From assembly GCA_963706535.1 (NCBI GenBank), contig CAVPMU010000002.1:372001-436000 (forward strand): 64,000 bases of DNA, given 5' to 3'. The notes below the pieces were generated by a model, which was not told the origin of the DNA, ran no database searches, and saw only the letters and a program-made list of their open reading frames with translations. This stretch comes from RPQJ01 sp963706535. GTDB taxonomy: Bacteria; Pseudomonadota; Gammaproteobacteria; Steroidobacterales; Steroidobacteraceae. Below, piece by piece: positions 26,436 to 34,771 of the stretch (positions are counted from its first letter, which is position 1; the number at the start of each line of letters is the position of its first letter). The translations under genes and the position numbers were made by a program.

Positions 26436-27353
26436 ATGGAAACTATCCGCAACATCCTGGTGCTGATGGAGCCGCAAGGCGACGCGCAGCCGGCCTTCGA
26501 CGCGGCGCTCGAACTCGCGCGGCGCCACGACGCGCGGCTCGAGCTGCTGCTGGTCGATTACCAGGACCTGCACGTCGCCTCCTTCACGCCGGCCACGGTA
26601 TCGCTGCAGGAGTTCCACGACTCGGTCATGGCCGGGCACCAGGCGATGCTCGAGCGCCACGTGCAGCGCGCGGCGTCGGCCGGCGTAGTGGCGCTCGCGG
26701 AGGCGCTGTGGGGCACCCCGTTTCACGAGGTCGTGCTGGCGCGCGTCGCCGCCACCCGCCCTGGCCTCGTGGTAAAGCACAGCGTCTACCACAACCCGAT
26801 CGAGCGCACGCTGTTCACCGGGTCGGACTGGCACCTGATCCGCGAATGCCCGGCGCCGCTGCTGCTGGTGAAGGATGCCGGGCGGCTCGCGGGCCGGCCG
26901 GTGCTGGTGTGCGTCGATCCGCTGCATTCCCACGACAAGCCAGCGGCACTCGATCACCAGTTGCTTGAACGGGCCGTGATGCTTGCTGGCCGACTGGACG
27001 GCGAACTGCACGCCCTGCACGTCTTCTCCATCCCGGCACCGGTGACCGTAGTCGGCGACGCCTATATCGCCGCGGCCGCGCTGCCGGCCATGGATCGGAC
27101 GCCCGTGCAGGTCGACAAGGTATTCCGGGACCTGTTGTCGGCGCACGGCGTGCCGCCGTCGCGCGGACACCTGCGCGTCGGGGCACCGGCGCGCGACGTG
27201 GTCGCCGAGGCGAAGGCGCTCGATGCCGGCCTCGTGGTGATGGGCGCCGTGTCGCGCCGGCGTCTCGAGCGCTGGTTCGTCGGCAGTACGGCGGAATCAG
27301 TGCTCGACCGGCTGCCCTGCAACGTCTGGATCGAGAAGCCGCCGGCCGCCTGA
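26436..27353 (+). CDS. Tandem universal stress protein (UspE-like)
   Basis: This 305-residue cytoplasmic protein contains two Usp domains in tandem, as in UspE. Domain 1 starts at IRNILVLMEPQGDAQPAFDAALELA and domain 2 at RPVLVCVDPLHSHDKP. The C-terminal domain keeps a nucleotide-type end VMGAVSRRRLERWFVGSTAESVLDRLPCNVWI; the first domain ends VKHSVYHNPIERTLFTGSDWHLIRECPAPLLLV. UspE-type proteins are induced in growth arrest and oxidative stress. It lies eight bases after the symporter, with an ATG start. Confidence 0.9.
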   Translation: METIRNILVLMEPQGDAQPAFDAALELARRHDARLELLLVDYQDLHVASFTPATVSLQEFHDSVMAGHQAMLERHVQRAASAGVVALAEALWGTPFHEVVLARVAATRPGLVVKHSVYHNPIERTLFTGSDWHLIRECPAPLLLVKDAGRLAGRPVLVCVDPLHSHDKPAALDHQLLERAVMLAGRLDGELHALHVFSIPAPVTVVGDAYIAAAALPAMDRTPVQVDKVFRDLLSAHGVPPSRGHLRVGAPARDVVAEAKALDAGLVVMGAVSRRRLERWFVGSTAESVLDRLPCNVWIEKPPAA

Positions 27354-27368
27354 GGCCGGGCGCGCGCT

Positions 27369-28946
27369 TCAGGCCGCGGCCGTGCTGCGCAGTCGCGCGG
27401 CGGTCGCCTGCACGGCATCGGTTGCCGTCGTGTCGACGCCGAGCACGTGCGGAAGCTCCAGCGCGTCGAATTCTTCCCAGTAGCCGGGCTGGCGCTCGAG
27501 CACGGCGACACCTGCTTCGGACGCATCCTGCTTCGCATCCGCACGCGCAGCCACGCGCCGGCGCAGCACGTCGTCCGGCGCCTGGCAGTGCAGGATGGTG
27601 GCGGGCGCCGACATATCCCGCGCGAGCGCCAGCAGGCTCATGCGCTCCGACCGCCTGAGGAACGCGGCGTCCACGATCACGTTCTCGCCGCCTTGCAAGC
27701 CTGCGCGGGCGCATTCGAGCAGGCGCGTGTAGGTGCGTCGGTTGAAATCGGGCGTGTAGATGCCGGCATCGGGTGGCGACTTCGAGTCCTCGAGCGGTGC
27801 GAGTCCCGCGAGCCGTTTGCGCTCCACGTCGGAGCGCAGGTGCAGCGCATCGAGCTCGGCCGCGAGCGCGCGCGAGAGCCGGGTCTTGCCTGAACCCGAC
27901 AGGCCGCAGGTGAGCATCAGCGCGGCCGGCCGGCGCTGCGTACGCGTCGTCGCCCAGTCGAGGTAGCGGCGGGCGTCGCGGATTGCGCCTTCCCGGTCGG
28001 CACCGTGCGCGGGCGCTTGCTGGGCGCGCAGCGCCGCGACCTTGCCTCGCACCAGCGCGCGATAGACCTCGAAGTAAGGCAGCAGCGGCAGGCCGGCGCA
28101 GTCACCGCTCGCCTCCGTCCAGGATTGCAGCACGGCGTGGCGCAGCGCGGGGCGACGCCGGGCGGCGAGGTCCATGGTGAGGAACGCGAGGTCGCTCACC
28201 ACGTCGACGTAGCGCAGCGCGGGATCGAACTCGATGCCGTCGAACGGCACCAGCGTACCCTGCCAGCGCACGACGTTCCCGCAGTGCAGGTCGCCGTGGC
28301 ATTCACGCACGCGGCCCGCCTTGCGTCGCTCGCGCAGCAACGCGTGGGATTGCGCGTAGCGGTCGTTCACCCATTGCTCGAGCGCATCGAGTTGCGCCGA
28401 CCACTGTCGCGACTCGGGCAGCCGCAGCAGCTCCGTGAAGTTGTCCAGCGTCACGCGATGCACGCGCTCGGGCAGGCCATGCGACTCCGCCGCGTCGACG
28501 GGTGCGGCGACCTCGTGGAATCTGGCGATGTGCCGTCCGAGTTCGGCGAGTTCCCCGGGCGGCACGAGGCTGCTGGCGAGCAAAGCGTCGAGTTCCGCGG
28601 CGGGATCGAACTGTTTCATCCGCACCGCGTACTCGATCACGGGCCCGGTGCCGTCGACGCGGGGGGCCTCCGGCGTGCCGCACACGACGGCCACGCCTTC
28701 GTACAGGTCGGGCGCGTAGCGCCGGTTGAGGCGCGTTTCCTCCTCGCAGCACAGCCGGCGGCGCTCGAGCGTCGAGTAGTCGAGGAAGCTCAGGCGCAGC
28801 GGCTTCTTGACCTTGTACGCCAGTTCACCGGTGAGCAGCACCCAGGAAATGTGGGTCTCGGCGACGCGGATCGGCGTGACGACGGGATGCGGGTAGGCGT
28901 CCGGGGAGCGCAATGCCGCGATCAATGGCGACCCGGTCCCATCCAT
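27369..28946 (-). CDS. APH-like kinase fused to a P-loop ATPase
   Basis: This 525-residue protein has two parts. The N-terminal about 330 residues resemble an aminoglycoside-phosphotransferase fold: the YKVKKPLRLSFLDYSTL lysine motif, the Brenner motif CHGDLHCGNVV and the metal site FDGIEFDPALRYVDVVSDLAFL. The C-terminal part has a Walker A loop CGLSGSGKTRLSRALA and resembles zeta-toxin/AAA-type small kinases. This bifunctional pairing is known in many proteobacteria without a settled substrate. It is not evidence of drug resistance. A stand-alone version of the N-terminal part lies at 32392. Confidence 0.85.
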   Translation of the reverse strand: MDGTGSPLIAALRSPDAYPHPVVTPIRVAETHISWVLLTGELAYKVKKPLRLSFLDYSTLERRRLCCEEETRLNRRYAPDLYEGVAVVCGTPEAPRVDGTGPVIEYAVRMKQFDPAAELDALLASSLVPPGELAELGRHIARFHEVAAPVDAAESHGLPERVHRVTLDNFTELLRLPESRQWSAQLDALEQWVNDRYAQSHALLRERRKAGRVRECHGDLHCGNVVRWQGTLVPFDGIEFDPALRYVDVVSDLAFLTMDLAARRRPALRHAVLQSWTEASGDCAGLPLLPYFEVYRALVRGKVAALRAQQAPAHGADREGAIRDARRYLDWATTRTQRRPAALMLTCGLSGSGKTRLSRALAAELDALHLRSDVERKRLAGLAPLEDSKSPPDAGIYTPDFNRRTYTRLLECARAGLQGGENVIVDAAFLRRSERMSLLALARDMSAPATILHCQAPDDVLRRRVAARADAKQDASEAGVAVLERQPGYWEEFDALELPHVLGVDTTATDAVQATAARLRSTAAA

Positions 28947-28955
28947 CGGCCGGCC

Positions 28956-30269
28956 TCAGGGGAACTCGCGGTCGACGCGCCCGGCAAGCGCGACCAGCCC
29001 GGGCGAGATCCCGGCTTGCAGGGGCTCGGGTGCGTCGATGCGCCGGCATTGCTCCGGCAAGGACTCGAGTTCACGACGGGCATGCGCGCGGATCTCGTCC
29101 ATGGTCGGTCGCGACAGCCTGCGTCCGCCGCGCATGCAGGGCTCGAGCATGGGGCGACCCGGCAGGGCCTCGTCCGCAAGTCCGATCACGTCGGACCGCA
29201 GCCGGCCGTCGCCGCCGGATTCGCGGTAGACCTGCTTGCGTCCCGGCCAGGTCACCTTGCCCGCCGATCGCTTGCGGCGTGGTCGCCCGGCGTACTCCTG
29301 CAGCTTGTAGACGCAGTCGATGCTGGGCGCATCAGCCGAGGTGTCGAGGCGCGTGCCGACACCGAAAGCGTCGATCGGCGCGCACGCGGCGAGCAGGCGC
29401 CCGATCTCGAATTCGTCGAGGTTGCCGCTCGCGACGATGCGGACTCGATCGCTGCCCCCGGCATCGAGCACTGCGCGGACCTCGCGCGACGATGCCACGA
29501 GGTCGCCGCTGTCGAGCCGCACGGACTCGACCGGCACGCCCTGGCTCACGAGATGCGTCACCTCGCGCGCCGCGCGCACGGTGTCGTACGTGTCGATCAG
29601 CAGCGTGAGCCCACGCGGGTGGACGCGTGCGAAGTCGCGGAATGCACTGGCCTCGTCGTCGTGCGCCTGGATGAACGAATGGGCCATGGTCCCGGTGAGC
29701 GGAATCCCGAACCGGCGCCCGGCCTCGACCGTCGCCGTCGCGTCGAAGCCGGCGAGGTAGCAGGCGCGGGCGGCGAGCAGTGCGGCCTCGGCGCCGTGAG
29801 CACGTCGCATGCCGAAGTCGGCGAGCCCAAGGTGACCGGCCGCGAGGCGGCAGCGCGCCGCCTTGCTTGCGATCATGGTCTGGAAATGCAGCAGGTTGAT
29901 CAACCGGCTCTCGACGAGTTGCGCCTCGGGCAGCGGCGCCACGACGCGCAGCACGGGCTCGTCCGCAAAGAACACGCTGCCCTCCGGCATCGCGTCCACG
30001 TCGCCGGTGAATTGCATCCCCGCCAGGCGGGTGAGCGCCGCCGGCTTGAACCGGCCGCCCAGTCCGAGCCAGTGCAGGTCCTCCCCGTCGAATCGCAGCG
30101 CCTCGAGAAAATCGAGCGCCTGCTCGAGCCCCGCGGCCACCAGGAAGCCGCGCTGCCCGGGCAACATGCGTACGAACAATTCGAACACGGCCTCCTGCTC
30201 CATGCCGAGCTCGTGGTAGGCCGTCACCATGGTGAGCTGGTAGAGATCGGTGAGCAGGGTCTCGCTCAT
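28956..30269 (-). CDS. pncB: Nicotinate phosphoribosyltransferase
   Basis: This enzyme makes nicotinate mononucleotide from nicotinate and PRPP in NAD salvage (Preiss-Handler pathway). The 437-residue protein has the start LLTDLYQLTMVTAYHE, ADFGMRRAHG, the phospho-histidine region GTMAHSFIQAH, SVRLDSGDLVASS and GVGTRLDTSADAP. The ATG at 30269 overlaps the pncA stop (ATGA), giving a pncA-pncB salvage operon. A second PRPP synthetase is encoded nearby. Confidence 0.95.
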   Translation of the reverse strand: MSETLLTDLYQLTMVTAYHELGMEQEAVFELFVRMLPGQRGFLVAAGLEQALDFLEALRFDGEDLHWLGLGGRFKPAALTRLAGMQFTGDVDAMPEGSVFFADEPVLRVVAPLPEAQLVESRLINLLHFQTMIASKAARCRLAAGHLGLADFGMRRAHGAEAALLAARACYLAGFDATATVEAGRRFGIPLTGTMAHSFIQAHDDEASAFRDFARVHPRGLTLLIDTYDTVRAAREVTHLVSQGVPVESVRLDSGDLVASSREVRAVLDAGGSDRVRIVASGNLDEFEIGRLLAACAPIDAFGVGTRLDTSADAPSIDCVYKLQEYAGRPRRKRSAGKVTWPGRKQVYRESGGDGRLRSDVIGLADEALPGRPMLEPCMRGGRRLSRPTMDEIRAHARRELESLPEQCRRIDAPEPLQAGISPGLVALAGRVDREFP

Positions 30270-30883
30270 TCCGCACGCCCCGGCGCTGCGAGCACGGCCT
30301 CGGTCGTGGTCACGAGTGCGCCGTTCGCGGCAAGCTCCGCGAGCGCTCGCTCGCCGTCGCCCGGATTCACGTCGACCGCGCGCACGGCATCGGTCAGCAC
30401 GGCGTAACCGAAGCCCGCGGCGCGCGCGTCGATGCCGGTGGCGCGGATGCAGTAGTCGGTGGCGAGGCCGCCGATGATCACACGCCGCACGCCGCGGCTG
30501 CGAAGGAGGTCGGCGAGACCCGTGCCCTGGAACGCGGAGTAGGCCTCGCGCTGGGGATCGGTGCCCTTGGACGTGATGATGGCATCCGCGGGCACGGTCA
30601 GGGACGACGCGAACCGCGCCCCCGGCGTTCCTGCGACACAGTGCGGTGGCCAGGGCCCACCCTGCGCATGAAACGAGCAGTGATTGGCGGGATGCCAGTC
30701 GCGCGTGAAGACCAGCGGCAGGCCGAGCGCACGCCACCGCGCGATCATTCGGTTGAGCGGCGCGACGACCTCGTCCCCGTGCAGAACGCCGAGTGCCCCA
30801 CCGGGCAGGAAATCATTCTGCACGTCCACGACCAGCAGGGCGTCGCCGGGTCCCGGAGTCTGCATGGCGGGATTTCCGTTCAT
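30266..30883 (-). CDS. pncA: Nicotinamidase
   Basis: PncA deamidates nicotinamide to nicotinate, the substrate of PncB downstream. It is an isochorismatase-fold protein of 205 residues from the ATG at 30883. The triad is visible: Asp20 in VVDVQNDF, Lys106 in IITSKGT and Cys145 in LATDYC. The metal motif is RDWHPANHCSFH. The start is uncertain: an ATG at 30865 would also work, and an in-frame extension to 30961 looks non-coding. It overlaps pncB by four bases. Confidence 0.93.
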   Translation of the reverse strand: MNGNPAMQTPGPGDALLVVDVQNDFLPGGALGVLHGDEVVAPLNRMIARWRALGLPLVFTRDWHPANHCSFHAQGGPWPPHCVAGTPGARFASSLTVPADAIITSKGTDPQREAYSAFQGTGLADLLRSRGVRRVIIGGLATDYCIRATGIDARAAGFGYAVLTDAVRAVDVNPGDGERALAELAANGALVTTTEAVLAAPGRAE

Positions 30884-31034
30884 TTGCACCGGATTCGGGT
30901 ATCCCCCGGCGGTTCCATGCAGTGTACCCTTCCAACGGTGGCATGGCGTCCCTGCGGGCAATACTTATGTTCCGGGCGCGGCCCCGTTCGACAATGAATC
31001 CGAGACCTGGGAAGCAAGCGGAGGACAACGCATC

Positions 31035-31388
31035 GTGACCATTCCCGTCCAGATCACCTTCCGTCACATGGAATCGTCTCCGGCGGTCGAGACCCGGGTG
31101 CGTGAACTCGCCGATCACCTCGGCGTCTTCAGCGACCGCATCCAGACCTGCCGCGTCGTGATCGACTCGCCTCACCGGCACCACCACCAGGGCAAGGTCT
31201 TCGCCGTGAAAGTCCAGCTCATGTTGCCGGGCGACGACGTCGTGGTCGACATGGAGAGGCCGCAGCGCGACGGGCACGACGACGTCTACGTCGTGCTGCG
31301 CGACGCGTTCGACGCCGCCAAGCGCCAGCTGCAGCAGCGCATGGCGACGCTGCGCGGTGACGAGAAGCGGCACGAGAAACTGGCCTGA
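31035..31388 (+). CDS. HPF/RaiA-like ribosome hibernation factor
   Basis: This 117-residue protein has the short HPF/sigma-54-modulation fold: IPVQITFRHMESSPAVETRVRELADHLG, the VFAVKVQLMLPG strand and a C-terminal helix with DVYVVLRDAFDAAKRQLQQ. The short form lacks the dimerisation domain of long HPF. Such proteins bind the 30S subunit and silence ribosomes in starvation. The GTG start at 31035 has AGGA about nine bases upstream. It shares a strand with the PRPP synthetase that follows after 11 bases. A histidine run SPHRHHHQ is noticeable. Confidence 0.85.
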   Translation: MTIPVQITFRHMESSPAVETRVRELADHLGVFSDRIQTCRVVIDSPHRHHHQGKVFAVKVQLMLPGDDVVVDMERPQRDGHDDVYVVLRDAFDAAKRQLQQRMATLRGDEKRHEKLA

Positions 31389-31399
31389 TCGACGCGCCA

Positions 31400-32395
31400 G
31401 TGACCGAGCCACTGGTATTCGCGCCGCGGGCCAGTAAGGCCTTCGGCGAACGCGTCTGTGCCTCGCTCGGCATCGAGCTGGCGCCGATGGAGGAGCGCGA
31501 GTTCGAAGGGGGCGAGCACAAGACACGGCCGCTGGTGAGCGTGCGCGGCCGGCATGTGTTCGTGGTGCAGTCCCTGAGCGGCGACGCGCTCGGCAGCGCC
31601 AACGACCGGCTGTGCCGGATGCTGTTCTTCATCGCCGGCCTCAAGGACAGCGGCGCCGCGAGCGTCACGGCCTGCCTGCCGTACCTCGCCTATGCGCGCA
31701 AGGATCGCCGCACCAAGGAACGCGACCCGGTGACGCTCCGCTACGTCGCGCAGGTGATCGAGGCGGTCGGCACCGACCACGTGCTGGGACTCGACGCACA
31801 CAACCTCGCGGCCTTCGAGAACGCGTTCCGCTGCCCGGTCGATCACCTCGAGGCCGCACCCTTGCTGGCGACGCACCTCGCGGCCGAGGTGCGTGGCCGG
31901 CCAGTCTGTATCGTCTCGCCGGACATCGGGGGCGCGAAGCGGGCGCAACGCGTGCAGGAGCTGCTGGCGGCCAGGACGGGTGCCGACGTCGGGCTCGCCA
32001 TCATCGAGAAACGTCGCAGCAGCGGTGTCGTGAGCGGCGGAGACCTCGTGGTGGGTCCGGTGCAGGGGCGCCACGCGGTGATCGTCGACGACCTCATCGC
32101 CGCGGGGACCACCATCCTGCAGGGTGTCGCGGCGTGCCGTGCAGCCGGGGCCGTCGGCGTCGATGCGTTCGCGTCGCACGGCGTCTTCGCACCCGGTGCC
32201 GAACGTCTGCTCGGCCCCGACGGACCGGACCGTCTGATCGTCACCGACTCCATCCTGCCCACGCGCATCGGCGAGGGCGGCGCGACGCAGCCGGTCGTGC
32301 TGCCGGCGTCGAGCCTGTTTGCGGCGGCGATCCGCGCGATTTGTTCCGGTGGGTCCGTGGTGGCGCTGCGCGAGCTCGAGCCGCGCAAGCGCTAA
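31400..32395 (+). CDS. Divergent PRPP synthetase paralogue
   Basis: This 331-residue member of the ribose-phosphate pyrophosphokinase family is clearly different from the prs at 19511. It keeps PYLAYARKDRR, an FEGGEHKTRP variant of the FxDGE motif, a DxH (LDAHN) near the ATP site and VIVDDLIAAGTT as PRPP loop. The canonical loop is DDxxDTAGT, so Thr-Ala-Gly is changed to Ala-Gly-Thr here. The catalytic loop KRRSSGVVSGGD lacks the usual RP-N-S sequence. It may make PRPP for neighbouring pncB and the phosphoribosyltransferase at 33491, or use another sugar phosphate (inference). GTG start. Confidence 0.8.
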   Translation: MTEPLVFAPRASKAFGERVCASLGIELAPMEEREFEGGEHKTRPLVSVRGRHVFVVQSLSGDALGSANDRLCRMLFFIAGLKDSGAASVTACLPYLAYARKDRRTKERDPVTLRYVAQVIEAVGTDHVLGLDAHNLAAFENAFRCPVDHLEAAPLLATHLAAEVRGRPVCIVSPDIGGAKRAQRVQELLAARTGADVGLAIIEKRRSSGVVSGGDLVVGPVQGRHAVIVDDLIAAGTTILQGVAACRAAGAVGVDAFASHGVFAPGAERLLGPDGPDRLIVTDSILPTRIGEGGATQPVVLPASSLFAAAIRAICSGGSVVALRELEPRKR

Positions 32396-33387
32396 TGGAG
32401 TGCACGCCGCGCCTCTACGAGCGCGGTATCGAGGTAGCTCGCAGCGCGTTCGCGCCATTCCGCGGGCGTGCCGCCGTCCGGCTCGGTCGACCGCCAGGTG
32501 TAGAGCTTGGCGCGCGTCGCGGCGCGATGGCTGCGGTAGAAATTCAGCAACTCATCGGGCGCGTCGTCGGACAGCCGCGTGAGGCATTGCCGCAGCAGCC
32601 AATCTCCGGTGTCGGCATGGCCGAGCCTCCCGCACTCGAGCGCGAGGAAGCAGAGCTCCTCGGCGCGATCGAGGATGCGCAGCTGCAGGTCGAACTCGAG
32701 GCAGTCGATCACGGCCGGCGGCTCGGCGAGCAGGATGTGCTCCGGCCGCAGGTCGCCGTGTGCCTCGATGACACAGCCGCGGCTGACGCGCGACTCGAGC
32801 AGGGGTCGCCACGCCGCGAGGAGCGCGCGCTGCAGGTCGAGCAGTTGCCCGGCGCGTGCTTCGTGCAGTGACGCCAGCACGCGATGGTTCGCGCGTACCT
32901 GCCGCTCCAGTCGTGGCGGAAAATCGGCCGGGCCCGCCAGCGCAGGCTCGGAGGATGCGTAGAAGGCCGCAAGCAGGTCGACGACACGCTGCAATGCGTG
33001 TGTGCTCGCTGCACCGCGCACGAGCGCTTCGTCGAGCATGCGGCTGCGATCGAGGCGACGCATCTCGACGAGCCACTCGACGACCTCGCCTGCACCGGCC
33101 AACGACAGGTGCCCGTCGGGTCCGGCGAGGAGCGGCAGGGTGCGCAGGTAGACGTCCGGCGCCAGGCGCCGGTTCAGGCGAACCTCTTCCTCGGAGTCAT
33201 GCTGCCGGGCGGCGAGCGTGGCGTAGTCCATGGTGTCGCGCCGCACGGGCTTGCGCATCTTGAGTGCGCGCTCCCCGAGCAGGAACACCAGGGCAAAATG
33301 CGTCTCGATGACTTCGTCGTCGGGACCGCACAGGCTGCGCAGGTACTCGACCTTGCGGGCCAGCGTGATCGTTGCCGCGTTACCCAT
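32392..33387 (-). CDS. Stand-alone APH-fold phosphotransferase-like protein
   Basis: This 331-residue protein resembles the N-terminal half of the fusion at 27369. It shares ETHFALVFLLG with ETHISWVLLTG, YATLAARQ with YSTLERRR, and EEEVRLNRRLAPDVY with EEETRLNRRYAPDLY. It has the Brenner-like AHGDLRPEHILL and a metal site CLEFDLQLRILD, but no P-loop domain. The ATG at 33387 is preferred to an upstream reading of 11 residues. It is convergent with the PRPP synthetase gene, and the two stops share bases. The substrate is unknown. Confidence 0.75.
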   Translation of the reverse strand: MGNAATITLARKVEYLRSLCGPDDEVIETHFALVFLLGERALKMRKPVRRDTMDYATLAARQHDSEEEVRLNRRLAPDVYLRTLPLLAGPDGHLSLAGAGEVVEWLVEMRRLDRSRMLDEALVRGAASTHALQRVVDLLAAFYASSEPALAGPADFPPRLERQVRANHRVLASLHEARAGQLLDLQRALLAAWRPLLESRVSRGCVIEAHGDLRPEHILLAEPPAVIDCLEFDLQLRILDRAEELCFLALECGRLGHADTGDWLLRQCLTRLSDDAPDELLNFYRSHRAATRAKLYTWRSTEPDGGTPAEWRERAASYLDTALVEARRALH

Positions 33388-33490
33388 GAAAGCTGCGCTC
33401 ACACATGGCCAGCATAGCACTTAGGTACTTGCGCGAATGGCGGCGCAGGCGTGCTGGCGGAACATGAACCCGGGCTGCGGGAGTCGTCCC

Positions 33491-34126
33491 ATGGCGCTGA
33501 TGTTCGATGATCGCGTCGATGCGGGCCGGGCGCTCGCGAAGGCGCTGGCCGCCCGCAAGGACCTCGCCGGGGCGATCGTGCTCGCCCTGCCGCGGGGTGG
33601 CGTGCCGGTCGCGCATGAGGTCGCGCAGTCGCTCGGGCTGCCGCTCGACGTGCTGGTGGTCCGCAAGCTCGGCCTGCCGTCGCAGCCGGAACTCGCCATG
33701 GGGGCAATCGCGAGCGGCGGCGCGGTGGTGCTGAACGAGGACGTTGTTCGCTATCTCGGTGGCCGTCTGGGAGCGCTCGAGGAGGTCAAGCGGCGCGAGC
33801 TTGCGGAACTCACGCGTCGCGAGCGGGCGTACCGCGGCGAACGCGCACCACTCGAGATGGCCGGACGCGACGCCATCGTCGTCGATGACGGCCTCGCCAC
33901 GGGTGCGACCATGGAGGCAGCGGTTCGCGCCTTGCGGGCGGGAGGCGCAGGCCGCGTGATCGTCGCGGTGCCCGTGGCGTCGGCGGAGGCGCGTGAGCGC
34001 ATCGCCGCGGTGGCCGACGAAGTCGTGTGCCTCGCCACACCGATGTTCTTCAATGCGGTCGGGCAGTGGTACCGGGACTTCGGTCAGACCACGGACGACG
34101 AGGTGCGGGAACTCCTGCTACGCTGA
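33491..34126 (+). CDS. Type I phosphoribosyltransferase
   Basis: This 211-residue protein has a PRTase fold: the strand AIVLALPRGGVPVAHEVA, the VVRKLGLPSQPELAMGAIA loop and the PRPP-binding motif AIVVDDGLATGATM. Proteins of this group are often annotated only as phosphoribosyltransferase, and elsewhere are found fused to erythromycin-esterase-like domains. The base substrate is not predictable. The ATG at 33491 is preferred over one 54 bases upstream because GGGAG precedes it. It lies near genes for PRPP synthesis and use. Confidence 0.85.
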   Translation: MALMFDDRVDAGRALAKALAARKDLAGAIVLALPRGGVPVAHEVAQSLGLPLDVLVVRKLGLPSQPELAMGAIASGGAVVLNEDVVRYLGGRLGALEEVKRRELAELTRRERAYRGERAPLEMAGRDAIVVDDGLATGATMEAAVRALRAGGAGRVIVAVPVASAEARERIAAVADEVVCLATPMFFNAVGQWYRDFGQTTDDEVRELLLR

Positions 34127-34158
34127 ATGTCCGGTTGCCATGCGAGCGGAGGTGGGCC

Positions 34159-34539
34159 ATGAGCGAGTTGGGGCCTGAGGTCATCCGGATCGACGAATTC
34201 AGCGGCCGCGAGGAACCCCTCGAACTCGACCCGGCGAGGCTTGCGCCGGGCAGTGCGATGCCGAGCCAGCACGTACGCAACCTCTACACCGACGATACCG
34301 GACGGTTCTACGGTGGCATCTGGCGCAGCAGTCCGGGCGCCTGGCGCGTGTCATACACCGAGAACGAATTGTGCATGCTCACCGAGGGGCGCGTGCGCAT
34401 CTCGGACGACCACGGCCGGTCATGGACCTTCGGTCCAGGTGATTGCTTCGTGATGCCGAGCGGTTTCCGCGGACTGTGGGAAGTGCTCGAGCCCGCCCGC
34501 AAGTTCTACGCGATCTACGAGCCGCCGACGGCAGGCTGA
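34159..34539 (+). CDS. Cupin-domain protein
   Basis: A single cupin of 126 residues, with the beta-barrel motif ENELCMLTEGRVRISDDHGRSWTFGPGDCFVMPSGFRGLWEVLEP spread over residues 65-112. It resembles the cupin_3 group, which includes (S)-ureidoglycine aminohydrolase-like proteins. The usual metal His of motif 1 is not evident. The ATG at 34159 has GGAGG nine bases upstream. Function unknown. Confidence 0.8.
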   Translation: MSELGPEVIRIDEFSGREEPLELDPARLAPGSAMPSQHVRNLYTDDTGRFYGGIWRSSPGAWRVSYTENELCMLTEGRVRISDDHGRSWTFGPGDCFVMPSGFRGLWEVLEPARKFYAIYEPPTAG

Positions 34540-34710
34540 TCGCGTCGCGCCACGCGCGACACCGGTGCACTGACTGCCTCCTGTGCGCCGTCACGGTGCA
34601 TGCGACCTACCTGAATGCACGAACCAACGGCGAAGTCCGCTGGCACGAATCCTGCAATCGTCCGCCCGAGGGGCCATCGCAATGCAGCCGGGTGCAACCC
34701 GTGTCGTTCT

Positions 34711-34719
34711 TGCTACCAT
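34711..34719 (+). promoter_or_regulatory. Extended -10-like site of torF copy 1
   Basis: TGCTACCAT matches an extended -10 (TGnTANNNT). The same nine bases appear upstream of the second copy at 35777. No good -35 is seen. The conserved sequence from here to the gene includes the RBS segment CAACGAGGGGTAAAGC. Confidence 0.4.
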
Positions 34720-34771
34720 CTTGGCCCGTGTAATTCCTGAAAAGTAGTTTTCCTGCAACGAGGGGTAAAGC

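Noticed and set aside
27369..28946. Antibiotic resistance by aminoglycoside phosphotransferase
   Set aside because: The APH fold is shared by many kinases; the fusion to a P-loop domain and the chromosomal context point to another role.
28005..30407. Plus-strand open frame of 800 codons
   Set aside because: It is antisense to the APH-ATPase fusion and pncB, both with clear motifs.
28956..31400. Phage-type NAD reconstitution system (PRPP-synthetase-like plus NAD-salvage enzyme)
   Set aside because: pncA and pncB are ordinary Preiss-Handler genes, and no phage or defence genes are near. The PRPP synthetase is divergent, but not enough to claim an ADP-ribose enzyme.
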